5,560 nucleotides of DNA. Origin: Thermodesulfobacteriales bacterium. Lineage in GTDB: Bacteria; Desulfobacterota; Thermodesulfobacteria; Thermodesulfobacteriales; Thermodesulfatatoraceae. The position numbers and the translations under genes are program-made. Shown here piece after piece: positions 1-5,379 of the stretch. Where the stretch lies: contig JALSPN010000014.1 in NCBI GenBank assembly GCA_026985945.1, positions 1 to 5,560 of the forward strand, written 5' to 3'. The notes under the pieces were generated by a model, which ran no database searches, was not told where the DNA came from, and saw only the letters and a list, made by a program, of their open reading frames with translations. Position 1 is the stretch's first letter. Each line of letters begins with the position of its first letter.

Positions 1-185
1 CCGATGAGAGCGGCTTTTAAAATAGAAAAAAATCTCTTTTCTCCGAGATGGAGGGCAAGCCTTTCCTGAGGGAGAAAGACCTTTAGAAGCCCGGCTATCA
101 ATAGCCCCAGAAGGAAATAAGGGGCGATATCAGATAATAAAAGGATAAAATTTCGAATAAAAGAGATTACAATTTGCCAAGACAT
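1..185 (-). CDS. Permease of the ArsP/YraQ (SO_0444-like) family, N-terminal part
   Basis: This is the 5' end of a leftward gene that runs off the window; 61 codons are visible. Reading from the ATG at 185, residues 5-36 form a long hydrophobic stretch containing SDIAPYFLLGLLIAGLL. It is followed by a short polar stretch (FLPQERLALHLGEKR) and the start of a second helix, FSILKAALIG. This pattern (APYFLLG, then a basic HLG segment, then KAALIG) matches the beginning of the predicted permeases of Pfam ArsP_1, including the SO_0444-type Cu/Zn efflux proteins. In those, a CSC metal motif follows soon after; here it would lie outside the window. An in-frame TAG two codons upstream makes this ATG the first possible start. 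The only Shine-Dalgarno-like AGGA (187-190) sits 1 nt from it, so initiation looks weak. The gene is divergent from the epimerase-like gene. The family call is good; the substrate (metal, arsenical or other) is not determined. Confidence 0.72.
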   Translation of the reverse strand, partial: MSWQIVISFIRNFILLLSDIAPYFLLGLLIAGLLKVFLPQERLALHLGEKRFFSILKAALI

Positions 186-280
186 TTCCTAGAATTTTAC
201 CAGGTTTTTTCATTAATGAGAGGTTTTGAGATAGAATTTATTTTTCTTGAATCCGCAATTTTAATTAAAACTTAGCTGCT

Positions 281-294
281 TTTGATAGATCAAA
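281..294. promoter_or_regulatory. Palindrome TTTGAT-AG-ATCAAA in the divergent spacer
   Basis: Perfect 6-bp inverted arms surround a 2-bp centre in the AT-rich region between the permease and the three-gene operon, about 40-50 bp before the operon's first start codon. Such symmetric sites often bind dimeric regulators. No convincing -35/-10 pair could be placed around it, so an operator role is only inferred; in AT-rich DNA a site like this can also arise by chance. Confidence 0.3.
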
Positions 295-321
295 TTTCAA
301 TTTTTCGTTAAAGTTTTAGAA

Positions 322-327
322 AGGAGG
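322..327 (+). promoter_or_regulatory. Shine-Dalgarno AGGAGG that fixes a TTG start
   Basis: A full AGGAGG lies 5 nt before the TTG at 333. The in-frame GTG at 327 uses the last G of this motif and so cannot be served by it. This decides the start of the downstream gene in favour of TTG 333. Confidence 0.8.
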
Positions 328-332
328 TGCCT

Positions 333-1250
333 TTGAAAAAGGTCTTCGTGGCAGGTGGAACCGGTTTTATAGGTCCCTATATTATAGAGGAATTTTTGAC
401 CCGTGGTTTTGAAGTAAACGTCCTCGTGCGGCATCCTTCCAGGAAAGATCGCCTTCCTTCTGGAGCCCGTCCTCTCCTGGGAGATCCCCTAAGACCTGGC
501 CCCTGGCAGGAAGTCTGCTTTTCTTCTCAGGTGGTAATCAATCTCGTGGGGGCCAATATCTTTTCTCGTTGGACACCTGCCTACAAACGCCTGATACGGG
601 AGACCAGAGTCCAGGCTACCAAACAGATAGTTGTGGCTTTGAGAGAAGGAGCCGTCCTTTTAAACGCCTCCGCGGTGGGTTTTTACGGTGCTGACCGCGG
701 TGAAGAAGAAGTTACAGAAGAAGCTTCCCCTGGAAAAGATTTTCTGGCAGAAGTTTGCCAGGCCTGGGAAAGAGAGGCCCTGGAAGGGGAGAAGCGGGGG
801 GCAAGGGTCTGTTTGATGCGTTTCGGGATCGTATTGGGGCGGGATGGTGGAGCCCTTAAAAAGATGCTTTTGCCTTTCAGGCTGGGGCTTGGAGGGCCTT
901 TGGGTTCCGGAAACCAATGGTTTCCCTGGATACACATCAAGGATCTCTGCCGGGCCGCCAGCTTTCTGGCAGAAAACGATGCCCTTTCCGGGCCTTTTAA
1001 TTTTGTCTCCCCCGGTATCGTTCGCCAGAAAGAATTCGTGAAGGCCCTAGCCAGGGTCTTGCGGCGTCCGGCTATTTTCCCCGTGCCAGGGTTTATTTTA
1101 AAACTCTTCTTTGGTGAACTTGCCGCTCTCTTTTTAGGAGGAGTCAAGGCCCGTCCTCAAAGGCTTTTAGAGCATAAATTTCGTTTTCAATTTCCTGAAA
1201 TTGAAGAAGCCCTCAAAGATCTTTTAAAAAAATCGCCGGAGAAGCGATAA
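333..1250 (+). CDS. TIGR01777 family epimerase-like protein (YfcH/SDR39U1 type, DUF1731 C-terminus)
   Basis: A 305-residue member of the extended (atypical) short-chain dehydrogenase/reductase group, near the family's usual length of about 300. The N-terminus is a Rossmann NAD(P) fold with GGTGFIG at residues 8-14. Typical family blocks follow: NLVGANIFSRW with a downstream RETRVQATKQIV segment, SAVGFYG at 113-119, DFLAEVCQAWE at 136-146, RFGIVLGRDGGAL, and FPWIHIKDL from 197. The last ~50 residues (about 250-300) match DUF1731, ending in the PQRLLEHKFRFQFPEIEEAL region. These proteins are cytosolic and bind NAD(P)H; their substrate is unknown even in well-studied bacteria, where the gene is often called a nucleoside-diphosphate-sugar epimerase by similarity only. 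Translation probably starts at TTG 333, not GTG 327, because AGGAGG ends at 327. It is first in an apparent operon, 22 nt before the phosphofructokinase gene. Family certain, activity unknown. Confidence 0.93.
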   Translation: MKKVFVAGGTGFIGPYIIEEFLTRGFEVNVLVRHPSRKDRLPSGARPLLGDPLRPGPWQEVCFSSQVVINLVGANIFSRWTPAYKRLIRETRVQATKQIVVALREGAVLLNASAVGFYGADRGEEEVTEEASPGKDFLAEVCQAWEREALEGEKRGARVCLMRFGIVLGRDGGALKKMLLPFRLGLGGPLGSGNQWFPWIHIKDLCRAASFLAENDALSGPFNFVSPGIVRQKEFVKALARVLRRPAIFPVPGFILKLFFGELAALFLGGVKARPQRLLEHKFRFQFPEIEEALKDLLKKSPEKR

Positions 1251-1272
1251 GAAAGGCAGGAGGTCTAAAAAT

Positions 1273-2616
1273 ATGGAGTGTCAACTCGAATTATTAGAAG
1301 AGATTAACGAGGAAGAACTTGATCTTGAGATCGAAACCCTTGGTCTCTGCAAGGTGGATACCCCCCTCAAGAAGGATCCGCTCTGCTATGTAACCGATGA
1401 TATGCGGGTGAGTCTTAAGTTATCTGAAAGCTACCTGAAAAAATGTCTTTCCGGGGGTAAGGTTCCTCCTACGGCGGAGCTTGCCGGCCCTCGCCCCAAG
1501 ATCTATTTTGATCCTTCCAAGACCAGGGCTGCCGTTGTTACTTGCGGGGGGCTTTGCCCTGGCATAAACGATGTAATTCGCTCCATTGTGCTCACCCTCT
1601 ATTATTCTTACGGAGTGCGTCACATATTCGGCATCCGTTACGGATTGCAGGGATTTATCCCTAAATATGGTCACGATATCCTGGAGCTTACCCCAGAAGT
1701 TGTTTCCAATATTCACGAGTTGGGGGGGACAATACTTGGGACCTCCCGGGGTCCACAACTTATAGAAGAGATCGTGGACGCCCTGGAGCGCTTAAACGTT
1801 CAAATTCTCTTCATGATCGGTGGTGATGGCACTTTTCGGGCGGCCAATAAAATCAAGGAGGAGATTGACCGGCGGCAAATCAAAATCGCGGTGGTAGCAA
1901 TCCCCAAGACCATTGACAACGATATCTTTTTTATCTCCAAGACCTTTGGCTTTGATACCGCCGTTGAAATGGCCTGCCAGGCCATCAGGTGCGCTCATAC
2001 CGAGGCCGTGGCCGTACCAAACGGGATAGGGCTTGTAAAAGTTATGGGAAGATACTCGGGCTTTATCGCGGCGGCTGCCACCCTTGCCCGTAAAGAAGTA
2101 AATTTCTGTCTCATCCCGGAGGAAGATTTCGATCTGGAACCGCCGCGAGGGCTTCTGGCCGCCCTGGAAGAGCGCCTCAAAGCTCGTAAACACGCCGTTA
2201 TAGTGGTGGCTGAAGGTGCCGGACAAAAATACGTGCGCCCGGATCCCCCTGAGTATGACGCCTCCGGGAATCTGAAGCTTGGAGACATCGGAAAGTTTTT
2301 AAAAGACAAGATTAAAGAATATTTTGCGGAGAAGGGAATGGAAATTTATCTCCGCTACATTGATCCCAGCTACATCATCCGAAGTATTCCGGCCATTGTG
2401 GACGACCGTATTTATTGTGGTTTTTTAGGGCAATATGCCACCCACGCCGCCATGGCCGGCAAAACCGGCCTTATGGTGAGTTACCTTAACGATCGTTACA
2501 TCCATGTTCCTTTGAAGTTGGCTGTTACCCGGAGAAAACAGGTTAATCTCAAGAGTCGTTTCTGGCAGTCGGTTTTAGAATCTACCGGCCAGCCGCCCCT
2601 TAAAAATGAGGCCTAA
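1273..2616 (+). CDS. 6-phosphofructokinase, long form (PRK06830-like, probably ATP-dependent)
   Basis: A 447-residue cytosolic enzyme that phosphorylates fructose-6-phosphate to fructose-1,6-bisphosphate, the committing step of glycolysis. The Pfam PFK domain starts near residue 85 after an ~80-residue N-terminal extension rich in acidic residues. Visible motifs are GGLCPGIND (92-100, phosphate-donor loop), GGDGTF (183-188), PKTIDND (211-217, with D215 as the expected catalytic base) and MGRYSG (258-263). The protein is longer than the 320-residue E. coli type and resembles the PRK06830/trypanosomatid-like branch. G186, at the position of E. coli Gly104, favours ATP. K212, at the position of Gly124, is typical of pyrophosphate enzymes. 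The branch containing this mixture includes ATP enzymes, so ATP is the more likely donor, but this is inferred. AGGAGGT at 1258-1264 gives a strong ribosome site 8 nt before ATG 1273. The mannose enzyme starts 12 nt after the stop; both proteins use fructose-6-phosphate. Confidence 0.93.
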   Translation: MECQLELLEEINEEELDLEIETLGLCKVDTPLKKDPLCYVTDDMRVSLKLSESYLKKCLSGGKVPPTAELAGPRPKIYFDPSKTRAAVVTCGGLCPGINDVIRSIVLTLYYSYGVRHIFGIRYGLQGFIPKYGHDILELTPEVVSNIHELGGTILGTSRGPQLIEEIVDALERLNVQILFMIGGDGTFRAANKIKEEIDRRQIKIAVVAIPKTIDNDIFFISKTFGFDTAVEMACQAIRCAHTEAVAVPNGIGLVKVMGRYSGFIAAAATLARKEVNFCLIPEEDFDLEPPRGLLAALEERLKARKHAVIVVAEGAGQKYVRPDPPEYDASGNLKLGDIGKFLKDKIKEYFAEKGMEIYLRYIDPSYIIRSIPAIVDDRIYCGFLGQYATHAAMAGKTGLMVSYLNDRYIHVPLKLAVTRRKQVNLKSRFWQSVLESTGQPPLKNEA

Positions 2617-2628
2617 AAGGAGCATCCC

Positions 2629-4020
2629 ATGAAGGCGATTATCCTGGCAGGAGGCTCTGGCACCAGACTCTGGCCCCTTTCACGGGAAGAGTATCCCAAA
2701 CAATTCTTAAAACTTAACGGCGAAAAGTCCCTCCTTCGCCAGACTGCAGAACGATTATTGGGTTTCCTGAACCCGGAAGACATCCTCATTATCACCCGCA
2801 AAGATTACAGGTTCCATGTCAAATCTCATCTGGCTGGTCTTGAAGGCTATCATCTCCTCTGTGAACCTGCAGGCCGGAATACCGCTCCGGCCATTGCCTT
2901 GGCCCTGGCCTATGCCAAAGAAAAATTCGGTGACCTTTCAGAGGAATCTTTCCTGATATGCCCCTCAGATCATGTAATTGAACCGGCAGAAGAGTTTGCC
3001 AGGGTGGTTAAGAAGGCCAAATCAGTAGCCCAGAAGGGATACCTGGTAACTTTTGGAATTATGCCTGATCGCCCGGAGACCGGATACGGATACATCAAAA
3101 AAGGTGAATCTTTGAATATCCCGGGGGTAGAAGCCTTCAGGGTTGAACATTTCACCGAAAAACCTGACCTTGAAACGGCAAGGCATTATCTATCGTCTGG
3201 GGGGTTTTACTGGAATGCCGGAATTTTCCTTTTTAATTCTGTAACCTTTGAAGAAGAACTTGAAAGGCACGCCCCGGATATATACTCTTTTTACGCTTCC
3301 GGATTTTTGAGGATGCAAGAAAATTTTTCCAGACTCCCCAACATTTCTATAGATTACGCCTTGATGGAAAAATCCTCCCGGGTGGCCACCGTCCCCCTAA
3401 ACCTTTACTGGAACGATATTGGCTCCTGGGATGCCCTTTTCGATATTCTACCTAAAGATGAAGCCGGAAACGCCAAAGAAGGCCGGATTATAAGCATCAA
3501 TACCAGAAATTCTCTTATTCTGGGCAACAAGCGCCTGATCGCCACCATAGGTCTTGAAGATCATCTGGTAGTAGAGACCCCTGATGCTCTCCTCCTGGTC
3601 AAAAGGGGAGAGACCCAGAAGGTAAGTGAGCTGGTCAAAGAACTTAAGGCCTCTGGTTATCCTGAGGCTACCGAGCACGTGACCACTTATCGCCCCTGGG
3701 GAAGTTATACCGTTCTTGAGGAAGGCCCCCGTTACAAAATAAAACGCATCGTGGTCAACCCTGGAGAACGTCTGAGCCTCCAGATGCATTATCACCGCTC
3801 CGAACACTGGGTAGTTGTGAGGGGAACCGCCAAAGTCCAGATCGGTGAAGAAGAAATGTATCTGCACGAAAACGAATCCATCTTTGTTCCCAAATCTACC
3901 AAACACCGGCTGGAAAACCCGGGGAAGATACCCCTTGAAATAATAGAAGTGCAAAACGGCGAATACCTCGGAGAGGATGACATCGTTCGTTTTGAAGACG
4001 TCTATGGAAGAGAAGAATAA
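2629..4020 (+). CDS. manC: Mannose-1-phosphate guanylyltransferase / mannose-6-phosphate isomerase (bifunctional)
   Basis: A complete 463-residue type II bifunctional enzyme (ManC/CpsB/AlgA/XanB family, usually 460-480 residues). The isomerase converts fructose-6-phosphate to mannose-6-phosphate, and the guanylyltransferase makes GDP-mannose from mannose-1-phosphate and GTP, feeding polysaccharide or lipopolysaccharide synthesis. The N-terminal nucleotidyltransferase domain (about 1-285) shows GGSGTRLWPLSR (8-19) with YPKQFL (22-27), the PAGRNTAPAIAL block, PSDHVI (112-117), FTEKP (175-179), WNAGIF (195-200) and WNDIGSW (261-267). The C-terminal cupin isomerase domain begins with RPWG (355-358). 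It carries QMHYHRSEHW (385-394), with the metal-binding histidines, and ends with a GEYLGEDDIVR block. AAGGAG at 2617-2622 is 6 nt from ATG. It is the last gene of the operon; phosphomannomutase, the intermediate step, must be encoded elsewhere. The end meets a convergent gene after 3 nt. Confidence 0.96.
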   Translation: MKAIILAGGSGTRLWPLSREEYPKQFLKLNGEKSLLRQTAERLLGFLNPEDILIITRKDYRFHVKSHLAGLEGYHLLCEPAGRNTAPAIALALAYAKEKFGDLSEESFLICPSDHVIEPAEEFARVVKKAKSVAQKGYLVTFGIMPDRPETGYGYIKKGESLNIPGVEAFRVEHFTEKPDLETARHYLSSGGFYWNAGIFLFNSVTFEEELERHAPDIYSFYASGFLRMQENFSRLPNISIDYALMEKSSRVATVPLNLYWNDIGSWDALFDILPKDEAGNAKEGRIISINTRNSLILGNKRLIATIGLEDHLVVETPDALLLVKRGETQKVSELVKELKASGYPEATEHVTTYRPWGSYTVLEEGPRYKIKRIVVNPGERLSLQMHYHRSEHWVVVRGTAKVQIGEEEMYLHENESIFVPKSTKHRLENPGKIPLEIIEVQNGEYLGEDDIVRFEDVYGREE

Positions 4021-4025
4021 GCTTT

Positions 4026-4043
4026 AAATGGCTTTTGCCATTT
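4026..4043. terminator. Stem-loop between the convergent manC and MBL-fold gene ends
   Basis: AAATGGC-TTTT-GCCATTT is a perfect 7-bp inverted repeat with a 4-nt loop, starting 6 nt after the manC stop and overlapping the stop and last codons of the MBL-fold gene. Its place between two convergent genes 3 nt apart suits a shared terminator. The stem is short and neither side has a proper U tract beyond the TTT of the arm itself, so termination would be weak. Confidence 0.35.
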
Positions 4044-4459
4044 CAAGAGACAGCCTCAGGGGATGGGAAAGCTGGTGTTCCAGCCCGTCGAAGGCGAGAG
4101 CCACAGGATCATTTCCAAAACGAGAAGAAAGATATTCCTCAAGCAGCAGAGGGGGCCAGTTCTGATGGGAGAAGTGTGTCAGATAGACTTCCTCTGCTAC
4201 CGCAAGCCCTAAATTTGCCGCTTCTAAAACGTTATTGTGATTTTGGGCCTCTTTATTAGGGGGATAAGTAGCATCTACAATGGCCAACTTAGGTCTCTGG
4301 GCCTGGAGAAAATAGAGAGTCTCTGACGGCAACCCCTTCGTGTCCCACAGGATGGCCACACTATCAGTGGAATTTTTGGTTTTTATGAGATACCCCCAGG
4401 TAAGGACGGAATGCTTTAGAGGTAAGGGATATATCTGAAAAATTCCCCAGTTTTCAGGA

Positions 4460-4858
4460 TCAAAAGGGGCTTTTTTGAGGGGAACGAGGCCCCGTTTTAT
4501 AAAAGAGGGGGGCTTTTTTGAGGGGAACGAGGCCCCGTTTTATAAAAGAGGGGGTCTTTTCTGGCTCCGGGCAGAGGAAAGGAAGAGGCCTTGCCGCCCA
4601 GCTCAGGCGAGGAAGTGCCGCCCAGTGATCTGCATGCCAGTGGGTAAGAAGGATTCCCTGAAGCGAGACCTTCTCCAGCAGAAATCCGGGGTCGGAACCG
4701 GCATCTATTAAAAGGGCCTCGTTTTTTTCTTTTATCAAGACCGAGGTGGGAGCCCGCCGGAAATGTGGCGTCTTCCGGGCCTCTTCACAATGGAGACAGG
4801 AACATCGCAAACAGGGAATACCTTCCGAACCACCAGTGCCTAAAAACCTGATTTTCAT
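4460..4858 (-). CDS. N-terminal half of the split MBL-fold protein as it would be translated
   Basis: As sequenced, ribosomes starting at ATG 4858 would make 132 residues. About 104 of these are genuine metallohydrolase sequence, including the first zinc motif HWHADH. The last ~28 come from reading the two repeat copies in different frames: SFIKRGLVPLKK from the first copy, then APLFYKTGPRSPQK from the second. Without the distal Asp and His this product should not be an active enzyme. The C-terminal frame is open from 4539 to 4024; its first plausible start codon is an internal GTG at 4359 with no clear ribosome site, so independent translation of that half is doubtful. Confidence 0.6.
   Translation of the reverse strand: MKIRFLGTGGSEGIPCLRCSCLHCEEARKTPHFRRAPTSVLIKEKNEALLIDAGSDPGFLLEKVSLQGILLTHWHADHWAALPRLSWAARPLPFLCPEPEKTPSFIKRGLVPLKKAPLFYKTGPRSPQKSPF
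4470..4555. repeat. 43-bp tandem repeat, two copies
   Basis: Two head-to-tail copies with a 43-bp period run 4470-4512 and 4513-4555. They are identical except at the final base, where copy 1 has G (a run of six G at 4507-4512) and copy 2 has T (five G at 4550-4554). Each unit contains a T6 run, GGGGAACGAGGCCCC, and a palindromic core CCCC-G-TTTTATAAAA-GA-GGGG (4490-4510 and 4533-4553). The sequence before copy 1, AAAAGGGG, resembles the end of the unit, giving short imperfect homology at both ends that could have allowed replication slippage. The repeat lies inside the MBL-fold gene and is the cause of its frame break. Confidence 0.92.
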
Positions 4859-4952
4859 CTATCCAGGGAACTCCCTTCATTTTTTGAGCCTGGAATTTTT
4901 CATAAAAATTTGGTGCTTCCATGTCAAACCTTTTTCAAAATTGCTAAAAATT

Positions 4953-4982
4953 TTGGAATTTTTATTTTTGATGAGTTAAAAT
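4953..4982 (+). promoter_or_regulatory. Possible sigma-70-type promoter for the lipoprotein gene
   Basis: TTGGAA (4953-4958) and TAAAAT (4977-4982) are separated by 18 bp. They match the -35 and -10 consensus at 4 and 5 of 6 positions and lie just upstream of the ribosome site of the lipoprotein gene, giving a very short leader. The surrounding DNA is so AT-rich that such matches are not rare. Confidence 0.4.
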
Positions 4983-4995
4983 ATACAAAAAAGCT

Positions 4996-5000
4996 AGGAG
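4996..5000 (+). promoter_or_regulatory. Shine-Dalgarno AGGAG selecting ATG 5008
   Basis: AGGAG is 7 nt from ATG 5008 but only 1 nt from the in-frame TTG at 5002. The ATG is therefore the likely start of the lipoprotein. Confidence 0.7.
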
Positions 5001-5007
5001 ATTGAAG

Positions 5008-5379
5008 ATGAGATTACAAGTCATTTTTCTCCTGTCGTTATTTTTTTTAGCGGGTTGTGGAGGGCGAGGGGTATATCTTCACGCCGGAAGTGATCCCCGA
5101 GCGGATCTCGACCGCCCCTGGATCATCATTGGCAAGAAAGGCGCAGGCTCGGCCCGGCTAGAAAGAGTGCTTTGTGAAGAGAAAGAACTCTGGCGGATCT
5201 TCACAGAGGCCGGGCTGGAAGATTATGAAAAAGAGGCCCTTTTTGAAGCCGCCTGTGGTCCGAAGGCCTCGGCAGTACGATTTTTACAGATTTATTATGG
5301 TCTGGAGGCGGAAAAGAGAAACAGGGTGCGTAAAAGCTTTCAAAGGCACGGTTATTCCTTAAATGATTACGGCTGTTAG
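5008..5379 (+). CDS. Small predicted lipoprotein of unknown function
   Basis: A 123-residue protein of no family I recognise. The N-terminus is a lipoprotein signal: M-R, a hydrophobic stretch (residues 3-14, VIFLLSLFFL), then LAGC with the lipidated cysteine at 17. Glycine at +2 instead of aspartate would, by the E. coli rule, favour the outer membrane, though that rule may not hold here. The mature part (about 107 residues) is mostly polar and probably helical. It includes a WIIIGKKGAGSARLE segment (38-52) and an acid-rich middle (ERVLCEEKELWRIFTEAGLEDYEKEAL). The basic end has KRNRVRKSFQRHG. Three further cysteines (56, 83 and the last residue, 123) could form disulfides in the periplasm. 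The gene stands alone on its strand, divergent from the MBL-fold gene, and its TAG overlaps the smc stop codon on the other strand. The signal peptide and good ribosome site support a real gene; function is unknown. Confidence 0.8.
   Translation: MRLQVIFLLSLFFLAGCGGRGVYLHAGSDPRADLDRPWIIIGKKGAGSARLERVLCEEKELWRIFTEAGLEDYEKEALFEAACGPKASAVRFLQIYYGLEAEKRNRVRKSFQRHGYSLNDYGC

Larger units (their letters stand above)
4024..4858 (-). pseudogene. PhnP-like MBL-fold metallohydrolase, split by a frameshifting 43-bp tandem duplication
   Basis: The gene reads leftward from ATG 4858 (preceded directly by in-frame TAG) to TAA 4026-4024, but in two frames. The first half has GTGGSEGIP (8-15), the C16/C19/C21/C24 cluster whose CxCxxC matches the structural zinc site of PhnP, LLIDAG (49-54) and the metal motif HWHADH (73-78). 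The second half resumes with FDPENWGIF at 4464 and has ILWDTKGLP (likely the bridging Asp), LTHFSHQN (a late metal His) and AFDGLEHQL near the end. The frame changes within two copies of a 43-bp unit (4470-4555). Because 43 leaves remainder 1, deleting one copy joins the halves into 263 residues, close to E. coli PhnP (about 252). PhnP-type proteins are cytosolic phosphodiesterases; the substrate here is unknown, and no phosphonate genes are nearby. As written, the first frame ends at a TGA at 4462-4460 and lacks the rest of the active site. It could be a true pseudogene, a phase-variable gene or an assembly error. Confidence 0.85.

Noticed and set aside
281..294. FNR/CRP-family binding box
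   Set aside because: The TTGAT and ATCAA halves are 2 bp apart instead of the 4 bp of an FNR site, so the helical spacing is wrong.
186..321. Sigma-70 promoter for the three-gene operon, for example TTGAAT at 247 or TTGATA at 282
   Set aside because: No -10 element with acceptable spacing and match follows either hexamer; a promoter must be near, but the sequence alone does not place it.
1792..2226. 144-residue minus-strand open frame inside the phosphofructokinase gene
   Set aside because: Antisense to conserved PFK motifs and with no recognisable protein features; the same applies to the other frames inside 333-2616.
3448..3954. 168-residue open frame on the minus strand inside manC
   Set aside because: It lies wholly antisense to a gene with strong family motifs, its protein has no recognisable domain, and no ribosome site precedes it; it is a frame shadow.
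4471..4520. A AAA AAG heptamers on the coding strand of the MBL-fold gene as a programmed -1 frameshift site
   Set aside because: The needed shift is +1, and the zero-frame codons (AAA AAA GCC in one copy; CAA AAA AGC in the other) do not have the phasing of a -1 slippery heptamer.
4470..4555. Minimal CRISPR array
   Set aside because: The two copies are directly adjacent with no spacer, lie inside a coding gene, and have no cas genes nearby.
4894..4910. AATTTTT-CAT-AAAAATT inverted repeat as a terminator
   Set aside because: It sits between two divergent start codons where no transcript should end, and an A/T-only stem is weak and expected in such AT-rich DNA.
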